From positions 1 to 21,265 of IMG/VR virus record IMGVR_UViG_3300034198_003986: a stretch of DNA of 21,265 nt. The stretch is one strand, 5' to 3'. A model generated the notes under the pieces. That model did no database searches. It was not told the origin of the DNA and saw only the letters and a program-made list of their open reading frames with translations. Of the stretch, positions 15,476 through 21,265 are shown in pieces (within the stretch, counting starts at the first letter, position 1; the number at the start of each line of letters is the position of its first letter). Made by a program: the position numbers and the translations under genes. This DNA is from a virus.

Positions 15476-16393
15476 CTAGAAATACAATTGACGCGGAACG
15501 AAACGAACCGGGGCTTTATCCCGGTCTTCCGTAGCAGCCCATTCCCACGCCTCGTCATAATCTGCTTTCAAAAGCTGTACACGAGCTTCTGCACCGGGGA
15601 GCTTCTTGGCTAAGTTATAAGCCAGCCCAGCAACCATACACGGGATAAACCTAAACGGTATGTCCTGCCCGTTAATCCCATTACCTGCGTCCTGCATACG
15701 CCGCAAGCGCCAATACACAAAGGTATACGTATTACCGCTATCCGGCACCGGCCACACGTTGATGGCGGGCAGGTTAATCACGTATACGGCAGTTGAAGTG
15801 GCATGGGTTGCCGCAGTGGTATTGGCCTGTCCCCGGACACAGTTCTGAAGCGTCGTACTGGTGGTGCCACTGTAATAGATAATCTCGGAGTCCAGACGTA
15901 TAAAACCTGCGCTGGCCAAACCCACTGTCGTACTTAAAGTAATTGTGGTGTCTGTCGCGGATAGCGTTTCGTTCAAAGTTATAGTCGTTGGCGCAGTAGC
16001 CCCCGTCTGCCGGTTAACCCATACTTGAATGGGCCTGCCAGTGGCAAGCTTATTAGGGATAGTTGCGTACGTCGGCTCACTTATACGGCTGATAGTAATG
16101 TCTATCTGCCCAGTACCGGTACCCGTGCGAACCACATGATCCATCAAATCAACAGTATCTACAGGGAGCGCATAGACACCTTGGCCCGACACCATGGCAA
16201 TCTGCCCTTGCTCCACAGTCCATAGGTTTATACCCCTATTTGCCCACTCAATAGTAAGCAAATTCAAAGACCTTCGGGCAGTCTTTAGGTCGTACCCGCT
16301 ACGTAGTTCCGCCCCACAACGCTCAAAAGCCTCTTCAACAAGACTATTGAGGTCTAAGGAAAATTCCGTAGTTCCGGTGGTGTTGTACGCCAT
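15476..16393 (-). CDS. Head-tail connector/adaptor protein with inserted module
   Basis: The 305-residue protein begins with a helical adaptor domain (residues about 10-60: LDLNSLVEEAFERCGAELRS, YDLKTARRSLNLLTIEWANR) and continues with TVEQGQIAMVSGQGVYALP. This signature is typical of a podovirus head-tail connector family annotated as adaptor or tail tubular protein. Between VWVNRQTG (about 124-131) and LPAINVWPVPD (about 208-218) sits an insertion of some 75 residues with DSEIIYY...NCVRG and NTTAATHATS. It closely parallels a segment of the nozzle protein. The C-terminal helices (DIPFRFIPCMVAGLAYNLAK, DYDEAWEWAATEDRDK) complete the family pattern. It starts in a TAATG junction with the 41-residue gene. 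Confidence 0.85.
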   Translation of the reverse strand: MAYNTTGTTEFSLDLNSLVEEAFERCGAELRSGYDLKTARRSLNLLTIEWANRGINLWTVEQGQIAMVSGQGVYALPVDTVDLMDHVVRTGTGTGQIDITISRISEPTYATIPNKLATGRPIQVWVNRQTGATAPTTITLNETLSATDTTITLSTTVGLASAGFIRLDSEIIYYSGTTSTTLQNCVRGQANTTAATHATSTAVYVINLPAINVWPVPDSGNTYTFVYWRLRRMQDAGNGINGQDIPFRFIPCMVAGLAYNLAKKLPGAEARVQLLKADYDEAWEWAATEDRDKAPVRFVPRQLYF

Positions 16394-16518
16394 TACCTAA
16401 CCTTTTTAGCTTTCCCACCCTGTTTAAACACTTTAACAGGCTCGTTTCCGTCGCGCTTTTTAGTAAGCCGAGGAGCTTTTGAGGGGGCTATTACCCCCAT
16501 CCCGCGAGAGGGGCGCAT
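16393..16518 (-). CDS. Very small basic protein (41 residues)
   Basis: A 41-codon gene begins with MRPSRGMGVIAPSKAPRLTK and ends KVFKQGGKAKKVR. The ATG (16518-16516) lies one base after the stop of the upstream 340-residue gene, and its own TAA overlaps the ATG of the adaptor gene (TAATG at 16393), so it sits exactly between two coupled genes. I recognise MRP-[ST]-[RK]-GMG.I.PSK as the opening of a recurrent small protein in uncultured phages, function unknown. The open frame extends further upstream inside the preceding gene, but that extension has no support. It is strongly cationic. Confidence 0.75.
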   Translation of the reverse strand: MRPSRGMGVIAPSKAPRLTKKRDGNEPVKVFKQGGKAKKVR

Positions 16519-16519
16519 T

Positions 16520-17542
16520 TTAACGCATCTTGCAGTTGGTCTTGCCGCGTTGAGCAATACCGTCGGCGCGAGCGGATACAGAGCCACCAGAGGCAAACTT
16601 CACAATACCTCCACTAGCCATCCGAATCTGGGTGCCTTTGGTCTTGCCCCGCTGCTCAATGCCGCCACCGCGCACAAACTTCATGCCCTTCGCTTCCTTT
16701 TCCTCATGCTTAATCATAGATGCCGGAGCGCCCTTCTTCTTGAAGAACTCTACCTCTTTTTTAACCATCGCTTTGGATTCTTTCATCATGCCTCCTTTGG
16801 CGTACCCTTTGTCCTGCATTCTTCGGATTAGCGCATCCTGCGCCTGCTTACCCGTAAAACCTCGTTTACCGTATATGTTGGAGGCCGCAGGGGGAGGCGT
16901 ATTCTCGCGTAATGCCCCGCGCGTACGTGCAGATTCTTTCTCCGATTGCTCTAAGAAACGCTTCCTCTCGGCATAGGTTCTTCCGGGGACACGAACCGCC
17001 GCCCCCACTTTGCCTGCGGCCATAACCCCCCTCCCAACCGGAAGCACTTCTGCCGCAGTCTCTAACCGTTTTTTTGCGTCCTCTTCATCCGCGACATACA
17101 GTGCGCCGCGCGCTTGATTCCCCGTCTTACCGTAGCGTCCTTGCTGGGGGGTGGATTTTTTATCCTCTGCGCCATCCTCTCGTTCCGAAACGTTGCGACT
17201 TTGTGGACTTTGTGGACTTTCTGCCGCAGTAGATTCCGGCTCAGAAGCGTACTTCCCCCTGAGAGATTTCTGAAGGTCAGAGGGGCCGGAATAGGGGTTG
17301 TCGCGGTCTACATCCCCTCCGCCGGAATATCCTGCGTACTTAGTAAGTTTCGTAAAGGGCATATCCATCTTGCCGTGCCGCGTGTCCTGCCGGTTGATCT
17401 TAGCCATTCCGCCCCCCGCCATTTTCACGCCCTCTTTGGACATGCGCTCTGCGGCAGATTGCTTGATACCACTGCTTTTGGCAATGGCAGGATTATGCGC
17501 GGCGGCGCGAAAAAGCTTCATCTGTTTGGGTGTCCAAGGCAT
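16520..17542 (-). CDS. Basic, low-complexity protein with two RGKT tags
   Basis: The 340-residue protein begins MPWTPKQMKLFRAAAHNPAI, followed by a serine/glutamate/arginine-rich low-complexity middle (residues about 75-150). A helical segment follows (LIRRMQDKGYAKGGMMKESK, MVKKEVEFFKKKGAPASMIK, near 230-275). The C-terminus holds two copies of a short tag: RGGGIEQRGKTKG (about 289-301) and RADGIAQRGKTNCKMR, the last residues of the protein. A third copy closes the gene just upstream. The KESKAMVKKEV...KKGAP.SMIKHE phrase recurs in small proteins of uncultured phages. Start and upstream stop share one base (TAATG). The function is unknown; the composition suggests nucleic-acid or scaffold binding. 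Confidence 0.72.
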   Translation of the reverse strand: MPWTPKQMKLFRAAAHNPAIAKSSGIKQSAAERMSKEGVKMAGGGMAKINRQDTRHGKMDMPFTKLTKYAGYSGGGDVDRDNPYSGPSDLQKSLRGKYASEPESTAAESPQSPQSRNVSEREDGAEDKKSTPQQGRYGKTGNQARGALYVADEEDAKKRLETAAEVLPVGRGVMAAGKVGAAVRVPGRTYAERKRFLEQSEKESARTRGALRENTPPPAASNIYGKRGFTGKQAQDALIRRMQDKGYAKGGMMKESKAMVKKEVEFFKKKGAPASMIKHEEKEAKGMKFVRGGGIEQRGKTKGTQIRMASGGIVKFASGGSVSARADGIAQRGKTNCKMR

Positions 17543-17592
17543 TATACAAATCTCCCTTTGGTCTTACCCCGCTGCTCAATACCGCCACCACG
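16536..17592 (-). repeat. Three dispersed copies of a tag-encoding sequence
   Basis: Near-identical stretches of about 38 bases occur at 16536-16573, 16635-16672 and 17555-17592, each containing a form of ttggtcttgcc...gctgctcaat. On the minus strand they encode [AG][DG]GI[AE]QRGKT[KN]. The copies at 16635 and 17555 are the closest pair and sit in different genes, so the tag has moved or been duplicated at the DNA level instead of arising by convergence. The coordinates span the three copies and the unrelated sequence between them. Confidence 0.85.
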
Positions 17593-17790
17593 AGCGTAAG
17601 CAGAGGTTTTAACTGAGCCACCTTTCTTGAGTACTTTGCCCATTTCAGTTTTGGTGGTCGGAGCGGCTTCTTCTTTTTTACGACGTATTTTGTCCCGCGC
17701 TTCATCCGCCGCCTGTTGTTGCGACGGGGTTAGTTTTTGCGGTTCTTGCGGCTCTTGCGGTTTAGGGACGGGTAGTTTTTGTTCAGCCAT
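17542..17790 (-). CDS. Small basic protein ending in an RGKTKGR tag
   Basis: This 82-residue protein has a proline/glutamine-rich N-terminus (KLPVPKPQEPQEPQKLTP), a charged helix (DEARDKIRRKKEEAAPT) and a C-terminal GGG-containing tag that ends the protein (ARGGGIEQRGKTKGRFV). The tag matches ones in the next gene almost residue for residue. The start has an AGGAGCC ribosome site, and the stop overlaps the next start (TAATG). The tag's placement at the extreme C-terminus of two successive proteins suggests a shared binding or targeting signal; this is inference. No family is recognised. Confidence 0.7.
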   Translation of the reverse strand: MAEQKLPVPKPQEPQEPQKLTPSQQQAADEARDKIRRKKEEAAPTTKTEMGKVLKKGGSVKTSAYARGGGIEQRGKTKGRFV

Positions 17791-17799
17791 AGTAGGCTC

Positions 17800-18045
17800 C
17801 TATATTTTTTGGCGCTCTATGATGCGATCAAGTTTTTCGTCCATCTTGTCCAACCGGGCATTTATACGATGCTGGAAGTCAAGTAACGCCGCTTTTTCTG
17901 CCGTGCGTTCAGCCTCAACAATTGCCAAACGTTTATCCAATGTAGTATACGCATATACTACTGCCAGCGCCGCAGTAGCAAAACTAAGAATGTCCGCAAG
18001 GCTTATTTCTTTCTTGAACGTCCAAGGTTCTTTTGGGTATTCCAA
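17800..18045 (-). CDS. Small single-pass membrane protein with coiled coil
   Basis: This 81-residue protein has a hydrophobic segment at about residues 16-36 (LADILSFATAALAVVYAYTT) followed by a long charged helix (LAIVEAERTAEKAALLDFQH, then RLDKMDEKLDRIIERQKI) with heptad-like spacing, probably a coiled coil. The start codon is TTG (18045-18043), supported by a strong ribosome site (AAGGGGG six bases upstream). Proteins with this layout in phages include small holin-like and XhlA/DUF2730-like membrane anchors. Its distance from the lysis pair at 6465-7348 makes a lysis role uncertain. Function unassigned. Confidence 0.68.
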   Translation of the reverse strand: MEYPKEPWTFKKEISLADILSFATAALAVVYAYTTLDKRLAIVEAERTAEKAALLDFQHRINARLDKMDEKLDRIIERQKI

Positions 18046-18055
18046 GTATGCCCCC

Positions 18056-18310
18056 TTAGCATTTCCATGCCCGAAGGCTTTTGTTAATACGACTATTCGG
18101 GTCTTTGGCGGTCTTCTCTGAGGTTAACTTCTTCTTCATACCCGTCATCCTCGCGCAAAAGGAATCTCGGCGGGAGCCTCCTTCTGGCTGTGGTCGCTTC
18201 AATCCGGGCTTTCCGGGATTGGCCGCGTTGTAAGAAGCCCTCCCCTTCGCGTTCAAGCCCCCACTGGGATTTTTCCCTTCTGCTCTTTGCCATGCTGGAC
18301 TCTTTGCCAT
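18056..18310 (-). CDS. DUF6321-like small basic protein
   Basis: This 84-residue protein has the pattern SPAWQRAEGKNPSGGLNAKG, then SYNAANPGKPGLKRPQPEGG, SRRDSFCARMTGMKKKLTSE and DPNSRINKSLRAWKC. I recall this order of blocks from a conserved family of uncultured and marine phages listed as DUF6321, but cannot check it here. It is very basic, with two cysteines (in SFCARM and at the last residue). The start shares one base with the glycosyltransferase stop (TAATG at 18310). Conservation of the family suggests a virion or DNA-packaging-related function, which is not established. Confidence 0.75.
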   Translation of the reverse strand: MAKSPAWQRAEGKNPSGGLNAKGRASYNAANPGKPGLKRPQPEGGSRRDSFCARMTGMKKKLTSEKTAKDPNSRINKSLRAWKC

Positions 18311-19062
18311 TATGCCGCATCACTCATGCTTTGGTTCTGTATCATGGAGGGATACAAAACGTCGTTGCCAAAATCGCTCATATGCTCCACCACACCCATA
18401 TGGCCCAACTTGATCGTCGGGTCAACCCAAACAGAAAACCCTGCCGCTCTGGCGCGATCACAGAACAGAAAGTCTTCGCCAATCATGCCTTCAGGGGTGA
18501 CTTTAAAGTCAAAAAAACTATACAGACGGTTAGGGCTGTTTGAGTCCAAATGCTCCCATTCAGGGTGCGCGTCACGCAGCACTTCAAACACATCTCTGCG
18601 TATCATCATAAACCCTGTTGCAACCCGATACGCCTTGACCAAACCATCCTCATCCATTGTCACTTTTCCAGTGGCTCCATCAATCCCAGTGCTGCCATCA
18701 ATAGAAAGAATATAGGTCTTGGGTTCTTTGCGAGCTACGTACGCTCCGGCAACCACAGGGCGTTCCTGATTCCACGCCATAAGACGAATGACTGACTCAG
18801 GTTCAAATGTCATATCCGCGTCAATGAACATCAGATGATCGCAATCGGATTTCAGGAAGTTATGCGCGATCACATTACGCGCACGGGATACTACGGAACA
18901 TCCACAGATGCTGTTTACCTGAATGTCAATCCCATGCTGCAATACCATCTGGCTTAATTTCATCAGAGATACAGCCATACTTACTGTAACCTTATGGTCA
19001 TACGCTGGCAGACCAATCATCAACTTCTTGCCCGCCAGATTAAAGCCCTTTTGAGATTGCAT
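18310..19062 (-). CDS. GT-A fold glycosyltransferase
   Basis: The 250-residue protein transfers a sugar from an activated donor. It opens with a strand-loop typical of GT-A enzymes (KLMIGLPAYDHKVTVSMA, residues about 13-30), continues with SRARNVIAHNFLKSDCDHLM, and has the metal-binding FIDADMTFEPESVI segment with a DAD motif at 81-83. An acceptor-side GEDFLFCDRARAAGF (GED at 195-197) and a later KLGHMG histidine complete the pattern. It resembles the ANP1/MNN9-like group carried by several podoviruses. With the methyltransferase-DUF115 protein it may modify glycans on the virion or the cell surface. Donor and acceptor are unknown. It starts three bases after the upstream stop. Confidence 0.85.
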   Translation of the reverse strand: MQSQKGFNLAGKKLMIGLPAYDHKVTVSMAVSLMKLSQMVLQHGIDIQVNSICGCSVVSRARNVIAHNFLKSDCDHLMFIDADMTFEPESVIRLMAWNQERPVVAGAYVARKEPKTYILSIDGSTGIDGATGKVTMDEDGLVKAYRVATGFMMIRRDVFEVLRDAHPEWEHLDSNSPNRLYSFFDFKVTPEGMIGEDFLFCDRARAAGFSVWVDPTIKLGHMGVVEHMSDFGNDVLYPSMIQNQSMSDAA

Positions 19063-19065
19063 TAC

Positions 19066-19590
19066 TCACCCGTAAAAGATTGTTAAACCGGTTTGATTTG
19101 ACATAAGCGCATATATGCCGCCTTTATACGCCATGATACCTTCCCCCGGAAGCAGCACATTCATGTTTTGCGGCACACCAGAAGTAGTAAGCGCAGCCGT
19201 ATCAAAGGAAGTCATCCACCGGCCAGTCGTATACGTGCAGCCGGTACCTGCAACAATGGTGCCGGAATTGATGTCAGTCACTGTAAACGTATTCGCATCC
19301 GCTACTGTAACAATTGTGTAGTTCCCATTGGTAGCGGATACGCCAGACGCCGCAGCAAACGTAATGCCGATCTGCTGGCCAACAACAAGACCATGCGATG
19401 TGCTGGACACCGTAATAGTATTTGAAGAGCGGCCATAGGTGCCGCCGGTTACAGGAGCGACGTTCGTGTCGTAGAAATTTATAGTGCCAGCGGTAGCACT
19501 TGCAGTGAAAGCAAAACTTTTTAAGCGATACCGCCCTAATACGCAAAAACCCGTACTGTTTAAATGCGCCGATAAAATATCAGTTTGCAT
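19066..19590 (-). CDS. Putative virion protein with FCCH-like module
   Basis: This 174-residue protein has an N-terminal strand region (GFCVLGRYRLKSFAFTASAT) and a central module at about residues 54-111. That module has the pattern NTITVSSTSHGLVVGQQIGI, then NGNYTIVTVADANTFTVTD. It is related to the repeated HGL/FCCH-like modules of phage structural proteins, and another copy lies in the nozzle protein (4056-6449). The C-terminal part (ALTTSGVPQNMNVLLPGEGI, AYKGGIYALMSNQTGLTIFY) is compact and beta-rich. An AGAGG ribosome site precedes the ATG. Position after the capsid gene suggests a head or connector decoration, but no function is established. Confidence 0.7.
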   Translation of the reverse strand: MQTDILSAHLNSTGFCVLGRYRLKSFAFTASATAGTINFYDTNVAPVTGGTYGRSSNTITVSSTSHGLVVGQQIGITFAAASGVSATNGNYTIVTVADANTFTVTDINSGTIVAGTGCTYTTGRWMTSFDTAALTTSGVPQNMNVLLPGEGIMAYKGGIYALMSNQTGLTIFYG

Positions 19591-19613
19591 AATAATCCTC
19601 TATAAAGTTAACA

Positions 19614-19629
19614 GGGGGCCAAAGCCCCC
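19614..19629 (-). terminator. Weak intrinsic terminator-like hairpin
   Basis: A 6-bp all-GC stem (ggggg-c at 19614-19619 with gccccc at 19624-19629, 4-base loop) lies in the 56-base gap after the stop of the 170-residue gene. On the minus strand it is followed by TGTTAACTTTATAG, which is only moderately U-rich, so termination would be partial. It may attenuate transcription between the two putative virion genes. Confidence 0.45.
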
Positions 19630-19646
19630 GTCAGAAGATCAGAAGA

Positions 19647-20159
19647 TTAAGAATACGGCGTAATAACAGTACCGCTACCCACGAAAGTTCCTTTTACCGA
19701 CCATTTAGCCGCAGCAAAAGACGTAAGCTCCAAGCGGCTTCCGGCAGCGGCACCGCCAGAAGTAGTGGAGTTCAAGGTTATGATGGTGCTGGCAGTGGAG
19801 TTAAACGCCGCAGTGGTGGAGCCAGCTACGATGATCTGCCCAACAAACGCATCGCTACCCCCACAAGTGATAGTTTGCGCAGTGGCTCCAGCAGAAGCGG
19901 CAGTAAACACAAGAGTAAACAACACGCCCAAATTATTGGAAGAGTTAGGATCAGCGCCGGGGCCAGATGCCGAGGAATCCGCAGTGGCCACAATTGTGGG
20001 GAGAGTAATAGCGCAAGTGGCGGGGACAAGCAGAATATGCCCCGCATGGGTGGCAACCGAAAGAGTCGCCGTGGCACCAAGGACAATGATGTTACCCGCG
20101 CCTTGGGAGTACATTCCATTAAGCGAACGAACTGGCCCATCGAATGTGGAAATAGCCAT
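19647..20159 (-). CDS. Putative head/virion structural protein
   Basis: This 170-residue protein is rich in alanine, serine and threonine. It starts AISTFDGPVRSLNGMYSQGA, continues with several beta strands (LSVATHAGHILLVPATCAIT, LGVLFTLVFTAASAGATAQT) and ends LTSFAAAKWSVKGTFVGS. The opening resembles small proteins located just downstream of capsid genes in uncultured phages, which are thought to be decoration or head-fibre proteins. A GGAGAT ribosome site precedes the ATG. It has no enzymatic motif, and the assignment to the capsid is from position and composition only. Confidence 0.68.
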   Translation of the reverse strand: MAISTFDGPVRSLNGMYSQGAGNIIVLGATATLSVATHAGHILLVPATCAITLPTIVATADSSASGPGADPNSSNNLGVLFTLVFTAASAGATAQTITCGGSDAFVGQIIVAGSTTAAFNSTASTIITLNSTTSGGAAAGSRLELTSFAAAKWSVKGTFVGSGTVITPYS

Positions 20160-20274
20160 ATAAATCTCCGTGTGTTAGCACATTCCCATATCGTCTCTAA
20201 CAAGTCTGCCCAGCCAGTCGATATGAGTAAAATTCTGGGGTCTGTGGGCTTTATATCAGGTGAGGGAGAAGCCG

Positions 20275-20325
20275 TCAATTATTTGGTTGTACTTCTTGAG
20301 ATTTGCGATTATTTGGGTAATCCAT
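20275..20325 (-). CDS. Possible 16-residue leader peptide with strong ribosome site
   Basis: An ATG at 20325-20323 has an excellent ribosome site (AAAGGAGGCTAT). It opens a 16-codon frame, MDYPNNRKSQEVQPNN, which ends at a TGA. A TTG overlaps that stop in a TTGA arrangement like the ATGA junctions elsewhere, and its frame stays open into the next gene. The first 40 or so codons of that frame look protein-like (DIKPTDPRILLISTGWADLL). The leader could start a coupled small gene, or the pair could be one gene broken by a frameshift. Otherwise the 20160-20443 gap holds only the capsid terminator. Confidence 0.4.
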   Translation of the reverse strand: MDYPNNRKSQEVQPNN

Positions 20326-20379
20326 ATAGCCTCCTTTGACTTAGCTACAGGCAATCCATAACTTCCCCATTGTAGCCGC

Positions 20380-20412
20380 AACACAAAAGAAAAGGCCCAC
20401 CGAAGTGGGCCT
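20380..20412 (-). terminator. Strong intrinsic terminator after the major capsid gene
   Basis: An 8-bp perfect stem (aggcccac 20393-20400 with gtgggcct 20405-20412) closes on a four-base loop that reads TTCG on the minus strand, a very stable tetraloop. The transcribed strand continues TTTTCTTTTGTG, a good U-tract. It lies 31 bases after the capsid stop codon, so most transcripts of the capsid gene should end here. Uncoupling the capsid gene from downstream genes fits its high expression. Confidence 0.9.
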
Positions 20413-20443
20413 AATCCTGCCGCTAAGTGCTTGATTCTATTGC

Positions 20444-21265
20444 TTAACTACCGCTAGAACCAAAGATACCCAGCGGATCGCTCCAGCCAAACGAATAACG
20501 CTCGCGTGACTTGTAACGTACGTTCCCGGTATCGAAATCCCCGTCCATGGAATTTGCCAGCGGAGTACGAACAAAGTGCTTCAAGCCATTCGGTACGTCC
20601 GTCGTCAAGAACCAACCGTTGATATCGGTCAAGAAGTGATTGACCGTGTAACCGCCCGGAATGGAGCCGTTGTTTTTCAACGCGTTGATGTCGTTGTTGT
20701 TGGTGCTAACGCGAAGTTCCGTTTCCAGAAGACGCGTTGCAACGAACATCAGGTTCGGCGGAACAATCAGCTTTTTCGGCTTGGCTGCGATCAGCAGGCC
20801 ACGCTCGTCCGTCCATCCGGCAATCTGAATAACCGCAGCTTCCAAGGAAGTCTCATTCAGATCAGCAGACGCAAGAACGTTGCTGTTGGTACCGCCAGAA
20901 ATCAGCGGATGGTCAGACGCAATCAAGGTCTTACCATCACCGCCAGTCGGGCCACCAGTAAAGGAGTTATTCAGCACAGAGGCTGCTTTGACCTGTTTGG
21001 TGTACGCCATGGCGCGAGCCAACGCTTTGGTATAACGAGCCGACAGGCTGTCATACAGGTTATCTTCAACCGCTTCTTCAGTGATTGAGAAACCCAAAGC
21101 AATAGTCTCGTGCTGGTATCGCGCTGTCCATGCCTCCTGCCCGTTGTCATACGAGATTGCAGCGCCCTCGTTTTTGACCGGTGCGGCACTAAAGCCCGAC
21201 AGTTTCACTTCTTCTTCAAAAGAACGCTCGGAAGTCTCGGTTTCGTAGATTTCCTTGTGCTCTTC
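20444..21265 (-). CDS. Major capsid protein, 5' end outside the window
   Basis: The frame is open to the right edge, giving 273 codons without the start. The visible part begins EEHKEIYETETSERSFEEEV and contains a HK97-type capsid pattern common in podoviruses: KLSGFSAAPVKNEGAAISYD, ARYQHETIALGFSITEEAVE, then SARYTKALARAMAYTKQVKA and VLNNSFTGGPTGGDGKTLIA. It ends in YSFGWSDPLGIFGSSGS. A GTG within the frame at 21208 is not the real start, because the coding frame continues upstream without a stop and with family-like sequence. The protein forms the icosahedral shell. It is the first gene of this window's cluster, and upstream genes (portal, scaffold, terminase) would be expected to the right. 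Confidence 0.9.
   Translation of the reverse strand, partial: EEHKEIYETETSERSFEEEVKLSGFSAAPVKNEGAAISYDNGQEAWTARYQHETIALGFSITEEAVEDNLYDSLSARYTKALARAMAYTKQVKAASVLNNSFTGGPTGGDGKTLIASDHPLISGGTNSNVLASADLNETSLEAAVIQIAGWTDERGLLIAAKPKKLIVPPNLMFVATRLLETELRVSTNNNDINALKNNGSIPGGYTVNHFLTDINGWFLTTDVPNGLKHFVRTPLANSMDGDFDTGNVRYKSRERYSFGWSDPLGIFGSSGS

Noticed and set aside
16393-16596. Longer 67-codon version of the 41-residue gene
   Set aside because: The extra codons lie inside the preceding gene and lack a ribosome site. The ATG at 16518 fits the coupled arrangement and a recognisable N-terminus.
19826-20278. Minus-strand 150-codon frame overlapping the 170-residue gene
   Set aside because: Its second half is leucine/proline-rich and looks like a frame shadow. 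Only the first 40 codons look protein-like, so I report those as a finding and not as a gene.
20371-20378. Promoter with TACAAT -10 box after the capsid terminator
   Set aside because: No acceptable -35 box is found 16-18 bases upstream on the minus strand.
1-21265. tRNA genes, integrase, insertion sequences or attachment sites
   Set aside because: Gaps between genes are all under 300 bases, and I saw no cloverleaf, recombinase motif or terminal inverted repeats.

Overview
The window looks like the late, structural half of a tailed double-stranded DNA bacteriophage genome. Every gene I can support lies on the minus strand, so transcription runs from the right end to the left. Gene content points to a short-tailed (podovirus-like) phage: a major capsid protein, two head-tail adaptor-type proteins, a large tail-nozzle-type protein and internal-virion-type proteins are present, and I see no sheath, tail tube or long tape-measure gene. 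The sequences resemble those of uncultured aquatic phages. The host cannot be named from the sequence; a GH108-type endolysin and a small holin suggest a Gram-negative host.

Layout in transcription order. (1) 21265-20444: major capsid protein, with its start beyond the window, ending in a strong intrinsic terminator (20393-20412). (2) 20325-19066: a gap with a tiny leader ORF, then two virion-like proteins. (3) 19062-14688: a GT-A glycosyltransferase followed by a run of very short, basic, glycine/lysine-rich proteins that partly share a C-terminal tag, with the first adaptor protein (15476-16393) and a zinc-ribbon protein among them. (4) 14676-11500: an SU10-type adaptor, two related small virion proteins, a small hypothetical, and a methyltransferase-DUF115 fusion. 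(5) 11404-7378: a polyglycine/22-residue-repeat tail protein, a tail fibre with its own likely promoter, and two small accessory proteins. (6) 7348-6465: holin and endolysin. (7) 6449-1: tail nozzle, C1q-like fibre, a hypothetical, a cupin, a large glycine-rich internal-virion-type protein, a gp13-like protein and the first codons of one more gene.

The genes are packed tightly. At least twelve junctions share one to four bases (TAATG, TGATG or ATGA), which implies translational coupling. Several starts depend on this: the endolysin, the methyltransferase fusion and two short genes of 41 and 50 codons were placed using such junctions. Non-ATG starts occur at 14676 (GTG) and 18045 (TTG).

The most notable features are: related beta-rich modules inserted into different virion proteins; a repeated basic RGKTKGR-type tag in neighbouring genes, also visible in the DNA; a methyltransferase-DUF115 fusion and a glycosyltransferase placed among virion genes, which may form a surface-modification set; a tail protein built of polyglycine, about sixteen 22-residue repeats and a W-x-P-V tail; a perfect 45-bp in-frame duplication; and an excess of the palindrome GTTTAAAC. 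I found no tRNA, CRISPR array, transposon or integrase. I see no clear new defence system.
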